DNA from: JTS-RE9 sp964649195
GTDB taxonomy: Bacteria; Planctomycetota; Phycisphaerae; Phycisphaerales; Phycisphaeraceae
Direction of reading: 5' to 3'
DNA: 11,507 bases
NCBI GenBank assembly: GCA_964649195.1
Contig: CAZYPK010000164.1
Span: 1-11,507, forward strand
Positions 1 to 5,756 of the stretch are shown piece by piece. Each line of letters starts with the position of its first letter. Position 1 is the stretch's first letter. The notes under the pieces were generated by a model. It was not told the DNA's origin. It searched no databases and saw nothing but the letters and a program-made list of their open reading frames with translations. Both the position numbers and the translations under genes were made by a program.

Positions 1-16
1 CGGCGATTGAGACTGT

Positions 17-35
17 CCTCTCCCCCAGGGAGAGG
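17..35. repeat. GC-rich hairpin upstream of cstA
   Basis: An 8-bp perfect stem (17-24 with 28-35) closes a 3-base loop (CCA). No T-run follows on either strand, so a classical terminator is not supported. It may be a fragment of a dispersed intergenic palindrome or the end of an upstream transcript. Nothing else is recognisable in 1-110. Confidence 0.4.
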
Positions 36-115
36 GCGAAGAGTCAAGCCTTGGGATACATGCGATTGCCCTGTGTTACCCTGCGACTGGTGCGCATCCG
101 ATCGCCTGGGTTCGC

Positions 116-121
116 TATAAT
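116..121 (+). promoter_or_regulatory. Candidate -10 box of cstA
   Basis: A perfect TATAAT lies 33 bases before the cstA ATG. The bases 17 upstream do not resemble TTGACA, so this is a -10-only prediction. An AGGA Shine-Dalgarno-like motif at 144-147, 7 bases before the ATG at 155, supports the chosen start codon. Confidence 0.45.
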
Positions 122-154
122 CACAGTTGGTTTCCGTCCCATCAGGAACATGTC

Positions 155-1936
155 ATGAACTTACTGGTAATCGTCGTATTGTCGGCGGTGGTTTTGCTGC
201 TTGCCTACCGCGTGTATGGCGGGCTGCTGGTGCGTCTGCTGCGCCTGGACCCGAAGGCGCCGGTGCCCGCGGTTCAGATGCGCGATGATCGGGACTACAT
301 GCCGATCGAGCCCAAGTTCCTGCTGGGCCAGCATTTTTCCGCCATCGCCGCCGCCGGGCCGATCGTCGGGCCGATCCTCGCCGGCGTGGCCTTCGGCTGG
401 GCGCCGGCGCTGATCTGGATTCTCATCGGCAGCATCTTCATCGGCGGCGTGCACGACATCACCTCCCTGATCGCCTCCGTTCGACACCAGGCCCGCTCGA
501 TCGCCGAGGTCGTCTGCCAGTACATGACCAAGCGAAGTTACATCCTGTTCCTTATCTTCATCTGGGTCGCGCTTGTTTACATCATCGTCGCCTTCACCGA
601 TGTCGTGGCCGGCAGCTTCATCGGCACACAGACTCTGGACGACGGATCGGTCATCGCCGGCGGCGCGGCGGCGACTTCCTCGATGCTCTATCTCGCGCTG
701 CCCATCATCATGGGACTGCTGCTTCGATACACCCGCCTTTCCCTGGGCTGGGCGACGATCATCTTCCTGCCTCTGGTCGGCGTGGCGATCTATGTCGGCC
801 CGCTGATTCCCTTCGACCTGGCGGCGGTGCTCAACATCAGCGACAGTGCCGCGGTGAAGGTCTGGGATGTGCTGCTGCTGGCCTACTGCCTGGTGGCCGC
901 CGTCGTGCCGGTCTGGATGTTGTTGCAGCCGCGCGGACATCTGGGAGGTTATTTTCTTTATGTGGCGATGGCCGTGGCGATGCTGGGCATCCTCGTCGCC
1001 GGCGTCAAGTCGTGGATCACCGGCGATGTCACCGTCGCCACCATCACCTATCCCGCCTTCACCGGCTGGACCAGCGCCGACGGCCAGACGCTTTTCCCCC
1101 TGCTCTTCATCACCATCGCCTGCGGCGCCTGCTCCGGCTTCCACTGCCTGATCGCCTCGGGCACCACCAGCAAGCAACTGCGCCATGAAGGCGATGCGAA
1201 GATCATCGGCTACGGGGCGATGCTCATGGAAGCCCTCGTCGCCATCATCTCGCTGGGCTGCGTCATGATGCTCGTCCAGGGCAGCGCCACCAGCAAACTC
1301 GGAGCCAACGCCATCTACGCCAACGGCATCGGCGGCTTCTTCCAGCAACTGGGCATCCCCATGGCCTGGGGTTACAGCTTCGGGCTGCTCGCGTTCACCA
1401 CGTTCGTCTATGACACGCTCGATGTCTGCACCCGGCTGGGAAGATATATCCTTCAAGAACTCACCGGCTGGCGCGGCAACGTCGGCGCCTGGCTGGGAAC
1501 CTCCATCACCGCCATCGTTCCGCTCATCTTCGTCATGCTCCCGGCTCAGATCGGCGCCGACGGCAAGCCGATCCCCGCGTGGCGCGTCTTCTGGGGGCTT
1601 TTCGGTGCCTCCAATCAATTGCTCGCGGCGCTGGCGCTGCTGGGCATCACCGTCTGGCTCTGGCGCACCCGCCGACAGATGTGGGTCTGGTTCGTCACCG
1701 GCCTGCCAGCCGTGTGGATGTATGTCGTCAGCATCTGGGCGCTGCTTCTTTTCGTGAAGCGGGGATTCACGAACAAGGAAGGTGTCTGGGCGCTGACGAG
1801 CAACCCCGTGCCCTGGGCGGCCACGTTTCTCATCGTGCTCGCGGTCCTCGTGCTGATCGAGGCGATCCGTGTCTTCATCAAGAACGACGATCCTCCGCCG
1901 TCGGCGATCAGCAATGAGTTGCCGGCGGCCGGGTGA
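155..1936 (+). CDS. cstA: Carbon starvation protein CstA family transporter
   Basis: This is an inner-membrane transporter of the CstA family. Characterised E. coli members (CstA, BtsT) take up peptides and/or pyruvate during nutrient limitation. The 593-residue protein has many hydrophobic segments from residue 2 onward. It carries family hallmarks: HFSAIAAAGPIVGPILAG near 60-77, a GGVHD motif near 97-101, and ACSGFHCLIASGTTSKQL near 324-341. The C-terminal helical region runs from about 425 to 580. It is shorter than E. coli CstA (about 700 residues) and matches the compact form common outside enterobacteria. The start is supported by AGGA 7 bases upstream. The last 167 codons (from residue 427) are duplicated at 4560-5065. 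No neighbouring gene suggests an operon, and no terminator is visible after the stop. Substrate cannot be read from the sequence. Confidence 0.93.
   Translation: MNLLVIVVLSAVVLLLAYRVYGGLLVRLLRLDPKAPVPAVQMRDDRDYMPIEPKFLLGQHFSAIAAAGPIVGPILAGVAFGWAPALIWILIGSIFIGGVHDITSLIASVRHQARSIAEVVCQYMTKRSYILFLIFIWVALVYIIVAFTDVVAGSFIGTQTLDDGSVIAGGAAATSSMLYLALPIIMGLLLRYTRLSLGWATIIFLPLVGVAIYVGPLIPFDLAAVLNISDSAAVKVWDVLLLAYCLVAAVVPVWMLLQPRGHLGGYFLYVAMAVAMLGILVAGVKSWITGDVTVATITYPAFTGWTSADGQTLFPLLFITIACGACSGFHCLIASGTTSKQLRHEGDAKIIGYGAMLMEALVAIISLGCVMMLVQGSATSKLGANAIYANGIGGFFQQLGIPMAWGYSFGLLAFTTFVYDTLDVCTRLGRYILQELTGWRGNVGAWLGTSITAIVPLIFVMLPAQIGADGKPIPAWRVFWGLFGASNQLLAALALLGITVWLWRTRRQMWVWFVTGLPAVWMYVVSIWALLLFVKRGFTNKEGVWALTSNPVPWAATFLIVLAVLVLIEAIRVFIKNDDPPPSAISNELPAAG
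1431..1936 (+). repeat. Direct repeat copy 1 (3' end of cstA)
   Basis: This is the 506-bp 3' portion of intact cstA, repeated at 4560-5065 at a constant offset of 3129 bp with no gaps. I count 11 mismatches: 1438, 1441, 1442, 1447, 1456, 1825, 1870, 1883, 1889, 1894 and 1929. Bases 1457-1824 are identical in both copies. Weaker, gapped similarity continues past the stop codon for about 30 bases, where ATCAG-type short repeats differ in number. Confidence 0.95.
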
Positions 1937-1993
1937 TCAGCGATCAGCGTGGATTTCGAATAAGACGAAGATCGATGGTCATCAACCGGAGGG

Positions 1994-1999
1994 TATAAT
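1994..1999 (+). promoter_or_regulatory. TATAAT motif between cstA and the RHS gene
   Basis: A perfect TATAAT sits in the 125-base spacer, with a 7-bp inverted repeat (CGGAGGG 1987-1993, CCCTCCG 2016-2022) around it. No good -35 is visible. It may be the promoter of a gene whose 5' end was replaced when the RHS fragment joined here. The rest of the spacer holds only short ATCAG-type repeats at its start. Confidence 0.3.
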
Positions 2000-2061
2000 C
2001 GAGTCGAGCGGCCGGCCCTCCGCCATGATCGATTCCGCGACACATCAACAGCGAGCATCTC

Positions 2062-3696
2062 ATGCCGAACCCCTCCTCCGGCCATCCGCCCACCGGCTAC
2101 GACTCCCTCGACCGCCTGCGCCAGTACCAGCGCGGCGTCCTCGCCCCGGGCGGCGGCAGCATCGTCACCCCCATCACGCTGCCCAACGCCAGGACGCAGC
2201 AAACATACGACCTCGACGGCCTGGGCAACTGGCAGAAGACCCAGTATGAACCTGTTGACGGTGTTCTCACCACCGAACAGCGACAACACAACAAACTGAA
2301 TCAAATCACACGAACGAAAGTCGATTCGACTCAAACTGGCTTCACCTACGACAGGAACGGCAACCTCCTCAACGACGGCATCCGCAAATACGAATACGAC
2401 GCCTTCAACCGCCTCGTCAATGTCTACAAAGACCCCAACGGCACCCCCGGCGGTTCCGGCGGTTCCGGAGGCCCCACTCTCATCGCCACATACACCTACG
2501 ACGCCCTCGGACGCCGCATCCGCAAAGTCGTCAGCAATGGTGGCGAGTCCGGCAACGTCCCCGACGGCGTCACCGACTATATATACTCCGGATCGCGCTG
2601 CATCGAGGAACGCAACCCCTGCGGCGGCGGCGGCTCCGACGACACGCCGACGAAACAGTACGTCTGGGGCATCTACCTTGATGATCTCATCCAGCAGAAG
2701 AACATCGCGGCGGCGAACAATTTCGCGGCCGACGGCGTTCTCTACCCGCTTCAGGACCTGCTGTATCGAACAACCGGTCTCTCCGATTCATCCGGTGTCA
2801 TCCGCGAAGCCTACGACACCGACGCCTACGGCAACACGATCATCTTCCGAAACGCAGGGACGCCGCCCGCACAGATCAACTTCAACGACAGCGATACGCA
2901 GGTCGATTACCCGACCTGTGAGTTCATCTTCACCGGCCAGCGCTACGATGCGGAGAGCGGAATCTACCACTATAAGGCGCGGTTCTATGTTCCGGAACTG
3001 GGAAGATTTGGACAATGCGATCCGATCGGCAGAACAGAGAATACATATCATTATGCGTGGAACAACCCGACTGGCCTGCTGGATACCTATGGCCTCTATC
3101 CCTACGGGGATCCTTGCATAGACCTCGGTGGATATGACAACCCGGCGGATTTTAGACCAAGTCCAAGCAATGCCTTCTACTTCGGAGACCAATTTGGCAA
3201 TCCGCCGGTTCTAGATGAAGCGGAGGCCCCGATTAGCTCATACAACTGCGCCGGCCTCGCCTTCCGTACTTATAAACACGAGACCAGGGAAACGGTATTG
3301 CGCATGCTGTCTCAGCCAGAGTTTAAGAAGCAGGACAATTGCTCCGACCGCTGCGATCCATGCGAAGTAAAGATACGGTATTGGGAGGTCATATACATAT
3401 ATAAAAATGTAGGAAAGACGGCGTATCCGGCTGCCCAGACCCATGTGCGATTCGGCGACGGCAATTTCCATGTCGTCGCGTCTCCGGTATCCCCCAAAGG
3501 GGAGGAACTCCCGTCGAAATGGAAGAATGCGATGGGACCCGTAAGCGACCTATGTCCGGCAACAAGCAGCCATCCTTACAATACGAGCAAGCCCCCTCCG
3601 ATGGATGCGATGGGGCTTGAACCGGACTCCATACAGATTTCAGTGGAATGGTGTTTTTGCGTCGCTCGCAACGACCTTCCTGGATGGAGACTATGA
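2062..3696 (+). CDS. RHS/YD-repeat protein, 5'-truncated, with a distinct C-terminal tip domain
   Basis: RHS proteins form a YD-repeat shell that often carries a variable C-terminal toxin or effector. The N-terminus begins directly in repeat sequence (TGYDSLDRL, residues 11-19). Further repeat units follow at FTYDRNGNLLNDG (94-106), EYDAFNRLV (111-119) and YTYDALGRR (144-152). The RHS-associated core spans about 285-345, including QRYDAESGIYHYKARFY and GRFGQCDPIG. At 544 residues it is far shorter than typical planctomycete RHS proteins. No signal peptide is seen and no Shine-Dalgarno precedes the ATG, so it is probably the 3' half of a larger gene with an accidental start. After the core, residues 346-544 form a different domain with a possible Cys/His catalytic pair (C396 in SYNCAGLAFRTY, H470 in GDGNFHVV) and extra cysteines near 427-434. 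The tip is lower in GC than the core. The stop overlaps the next gene by ATGA. Confidence 0.8.
   Translation: MPNPSSGHPPTGYDSLDRLRQYQRGVLAPGGGSIVTPITLPNARTQQTYDLDGLGNWQKTQYEPVDGVLTTEQRQHNKLNQITRTKVDSTQTGFTYDRNGNLLNDGIRKYEYDAFNRLVNVYKDPNGTPGGSGGSGGPTLIATYTYDALGRRIRKVVSNGGESGNVPDGVTDYIYSGSRCIEERNPCGGGGSDDTPTKQYVWGIYLDDLIQQKNIAAANNFAADGVLYPLQDLLYRTTGLSDSSGVIREAYDTDAYGNTIIFRNAGTPPAQINFNDSDTQVDYPTCEFIFTGQRYDAESGIYHYKARFYVPELGRFGQCDPIGRTENTYHYAWNNPTGLLDTYGLYPYGDPCIDLGGYDNPADFRPSPSNAFYFGDQFGNPPVLDEAEAPISSYNCAGLAFRTYKHETRETVLRMLSQPEFKKQDNCSDRCDPCEVKIRYWEVIYIYKNVGKTAYPAAQTHVRFGDGNFHVVASPVSPKGEELPSKWKNAMGPVSDLCPATSSHPYNTSKPPPMDAMGLEPDSIQISVEWCFCVARNDLPGWRL
3686..3689 (+). promoter_or_regulatory. Ribosome binding site inside the RHS 3' end
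   Basis: GGAG lies 3 bases before the ATG at 3693 and 9 bases before an in-frame ATG at 3699. With the ATGA overlap at 3693-3696 it points to translational coupling. The upstream in-frame ATGs at 3648 and 3684 are unlikely starts. Confidence 0.5.
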
Positions 3697-4385
3697 TCAT
3701 GTTCTCGCGAAGATGTATTTTGGCACTTATAGTATTGTTGTTGATTGGCGTATCTCTTCTTGTTCCCTCACTCCAACGCATGGCAAAGGACAATAGAACG
3801 GGAGAGAACGCCAATAACTTAAAGGCTATATTCCAATTGCTGTCTTTTCGGGGCTACGATGGTCGATATTACATTGGGTTGACGCACGATGGCCGTGGGA
3901 TCGAAGATATCAGCGTGCAAGGACGATTCAGGATGCTCTTCGATAAGTACAAACTCCCGACCAAAATGGCTCGCAATCCAGTCGATAGGTATTTGCATCA
4001 TTCGGAAGGCGGCGAGCCCGATTCCTCTGGTAATTTGACGAATCACTACTCTTACTCAATGCTTCAGCTTATCGATCGGTCGGAGTATCCTGAAGAGCAA
4101 CGTGTTTACGGTCGACGATCCGAGTGGAAACAAACATGGAACGACAGAGCGGCCATTCTCTCAGACAGAATCATCATATCCGAAGACCGGGAATATAGCG
4201 TATGGAATGAGGCGCAATGGGAAGGGCATGTGTTATGGAACAGCGGGAGAGTGTCATGGGAGACCTCGCCTATATTGGATACATTTTACGGGGGCGTGCC
4301 GATCGACAATGATCATTTGTTCCGAGATACGGACGGTGGATCGTCTTATGGTCATGACGCCTATCTGATCCATTCCGGTGAGTAA
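3693..4385 (+). CDS. Pseudopilin-like membrane-anchored protein
   Basis: This 230-residue protein has one hydrophobic segment at about 8-27, preceded by RR. The segment is followed by LVPSLQRMAKD...NNLKAI, the pattern seen after the pilin helix in planctomycete type II secretion/prepilin-like proteins. The C-terminal half keeps other landmarks of that group: AILSDR (154-159), GHVLWNSGRVSW (178-189) and a DTDGG...HDAYLIHS end (212-228). The usual prepilin cleavage motif (GFTLIE-like) is absent, so processing by a prepilin peptidase is doubtful. The start at 3693 is chosen because it overlaps the RHS stop (ATGA) and has GGAG upstream; 3699 is an alternative. GC is lower than in the flanking genes. 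Coupling to the RHS tip suggests a partner or accessory role, but function is unknown. Confidence 0.65.
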   Translation: MIMFSRRCILALIVLLLIGVSLLVPSLQRMAKDNRTGENANNLKAIFQLLSFRGYDGRYYIGLTHDGRGIEDISVQGRFRMLFDKYKLPTKMARNPVDRYLHHSEGGEPDSSGNLTNHYSYSMLQLIDRSEYPEEQRVYGRRSEWKQTWNDRAAILSDRIIISEDREYSVWNEAQWEGHVLWNSGRVSWETSPILDTFYGGVPIDNDHLFRDTDGGSSYGHDAYLIHSGE

Positions 4386-4401
4386 CGATCTATCTACAGC
4401 C

Positions 4402-4503
4402 TCCAGCGTCGTCCGCCTGATTGATGATCGCGGTGGCACCACGAGCTATGAATACGACACGCTCGACCGCCAGACGAAGATGATTTTCCACGGGGAAGAA
4501 AAG
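4402..4503 (+). pseudogene. Fragment of an RHS repeat region
   Basis: About 34 codons reading VVRLIDDRGGTTSYEYDTLDR and onward match the internal YD-repeat portion of planctomycete RHS proteins. That portion normally lies upstream of the repeats found at 2062-2520. Here it lies after the RHS 3' end and stops abruptly before 4510. The only open frame runs into the wrong frame of the cstA duplicate, so it is a relic. Its out-of-order position shows that the block was rearranged. Confidence 0.75.
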
Positions 4504-4559
4504 GTGAGGCCAGAAAGGCACCTGACATGCTCCGTCACAAACCTGACACCATTTATTCC
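4504..4559. repeat. REP-like junction sequence with CCTGACA repeats
   Basis: This 56-base joint between the RHS fragment and the cstA duplicate is neither RHS nor cstA. It contains CCTGACA twice (4521-4527 and 4542-4548) in the context GGCACCTGACA and CCTGACACCATTT. From memory, similar GGTGTCAGG-type words recur in planctomycete genomes near REP-associated transposase genes. No transposase is present here, so the assignment is tentative. Confidence 0.3.
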
Positions 4560-5065
4560 CCCGGCTTGGCCGATACATCCTTCAGGAACTCACCGGCTGG
4601 CGCGGCAACGTCGGCGCCTGGCTGGGAACCTCCATCACCGCCATCGTTCCGCTCATCTTCGTCATGCTCCCGGCTCAGATCGGCGCCGACGGCAAGCCGA
4701 TCCCCGCGTGGCGCGTCTTCTGGGGGCTTTTCGGTGCCTCCAATCAATTGCTCGCGGCGCTGGCGCTGCTGGGCATCACCGTCTGGCTCTGGCGCACCCG
4801 CCGACAGATGTGGGTCTGGTTCGTCACCGGCCTGCCAGCCGTGTGGATGTATGTCGTCAGCATCTGGGCGCTGCTTCTTTTCGTGAAGCGGGGATTCACG
4901 AACAAGGAAGGTGTCTGGGCGCTGACGAGCAACCCCGTGCCCTGGGCGGCCACTTTTCTCATCGTGCTCGCGGTCCTCGTGCTGATCGAGGCGATCCGGG
5001 TCTTCATCAAGGACGACAATCCACCGCCGTCGGCGATCAGCAATGAGTTGCCGGCGGTCGGGTGA
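4560..5065 (+). pseudogene. Partial duplicate of the cstA 3' end
   Basis: This copy encodes RLGRYILQELTGW through the cstA stop codon, equivalent to residues 427-593 of the intact protein. It lacks the first 426 codons and has no plausible start signal; the first in-frame ATG is internal, at 4664. It differs from the intact gene at 11 of 506 positions. Eight differences are synonymous and three change residues (N to D, D to N, A to V, all in the last 20 codons). All five differences in the first 26 bases are synonymous, which implies past selection as coding sequence. The first boundary coincides with the end of the RHS/REP-like joint. Confidence 0.93.
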
Positions 5066-5100
5066 TCAGCTATCAGCTATCAGTGATCGGGATTCCTGAA
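5066..5100. repeat. Short ATCAGCT tandem repeat
   Basis: Three near-tandem ATCAG(C)T units follow the stop of the cstA duplicate. The corresponding place after intact cstA (1935-1948) has two ATCAGCG-like units, so copy number differs between the two duplicates. Confidence 0.5.
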
Positions 5101-5168
5101 TAACCTCACGCCCAAGCCGCTTGCGGCGTAGCAATCCCCTGGTTCACGGCACATCGGGGGTATCGGGA

Positions 5169-5287
5169 CGGGTGGCTGGGGCTGAGTCCGCGAAGCCCCG
5201 GCCCAGGCGCACGAACAATGGCAACGTCACGGCAGGCTGTCGATCCCACGGCCGGGGCTTGCGCAGAGCCTCAGCCCCAGCCACCCG
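5169..5287. mobile_element. Palindromic intergenic element A (paired hairpins, REPIN/MITE-like)
   Basis: The ends are an 18-bp perfect inverted repeat (5169-5186 and 5270-5287). Each end is itself a hairpin. In the left one, 5174-5183 pairs with 5194-5203 (one G-T wobble) around the loop GAGTCCGCGA. In the right one, 5250-5259 pairs with 5273-5282 around TGCGCAGAGCCTC. The two hairpins are in opposite orientation, about 46 bases apart. The loop and the GCT/AGC closing bases recur in the element at 7107-7248 although the rest of the stem differs. No target duplication is visible. No coding potential is seen. Confidence 0.75.
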
Positions 5288-5306
5288 CGAACACTCGCCG
5301 GCCCTG

Positions 5307-5501
5307 CTACGACTTCGCCATCGCCGCCTCGAAGCGGATCATTTCTTCCTTGAACTGATTGATCCGCTTTCGCAGTGACCGCAACGTCAGGTCGCGGGCG
5401 TACTCGTTGGCGGCCGGGCGCGCGGCAATGCGGGCGTACAACTCCTCCATCGACTTGACCTTGTTTCGCGTGTTCTCAAGTTGGCGTCGGTTCTCGATCA
5501 T
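5307..5501 (-). CDS. Small coiled-coil protein, family not named
   Basis: This 64-residue protein begins MIENRRQLENTRNKV and ends with LRKRINQFKEEMIRFEAAM. It is charged, mostly helical by composition and likely coiled-coil, with no membrane segment. The wording resembles a small family, often annotated hypothetical, that accompanies proteins beginning MIPPFNDDGYLPPG. That partner survives upstream only as a remnant, and the ATG at 5501 lies inside its reading frame (26-base overlap). The longer frame opening at 5579 is rejected because it would read out-of-frame remnant sequence. A toxin-antitoxin-like role for the pair is inference. No good Shine-Dalgarno is visible. Confidence 0.6.
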   Translation of the reverse strand: MIENRRQLENTRNKVKSMEELYARIAARPAANEYARDLTLRSLRKRINQFKEEMIRFEAAMAKS

Positions 5502-5637
5502 GGAAGGATTTCCGCAGCGATTCCATCTGCGCCCGCCGCAACTCGGTCTCCGAACCGAACCGTTCCGCGACCTCCTCAAGTGTAGCCGGATGAACGCCCG
5601 GCGGCAGGTACCCGTCGTCGTTGAAGGGCGGGATCAT
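5476..5637 (-). pseudogene. 5' remnant of a MIPPFNDDGYLPPG-type protein (possibly DUF6932-like)
   Basis: The 53-codon frame starts MIPPFNDDGYLPPGVHPATL and continues to AQMESLR (residue 42). This is the conserved opening of a family I tentatively recall as DUF6932, whose members are normally well over 100 residues. After residue 42 the frame runs directly into the start region of the next gene and ends 11 codons later. This suggests an internal deletion joined the first 42 codons to the downstream gene. An in-frame upstream ATG exists at 5697, but the MIPPF start matches the family. The 119 bases up to the stop of the next gene (5638-5756) hold nothing I can identify. Confidence 0.55.
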
Positions 5638-5756
5638 GCAAGAACCCAAATCCAAGAACAAGTCATTTGAGGTCAACCAATGTTCGAAGTATCGCATCCG
5701 ACTCCAAAACTGGATCGATATGCGAGTGTGAATCCGTTGGGCTTGTTCGGTTGGTT

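Noticed and set aside
161..1618. Long open frame on the minus strand opposite cstA
   Set aside because: It is the antisense shadow of a high-GC gene. The product is rich in D, G, H, R and Q with no domain pattern.
1869..2249. 126-codon + frame spanning the cstA end and the RHS start
   Set aside because: It overlaps both genes in other frames. The Arg/Pro-rich translation of RHS DNA is typical of a shadow.
4378..5046. 222-codon + frame from GTG at 4378
   Set aside because: It fuses the RHS fragment to the wrong frame of the cstA duplicate. Only the first 42 codons have meaning.
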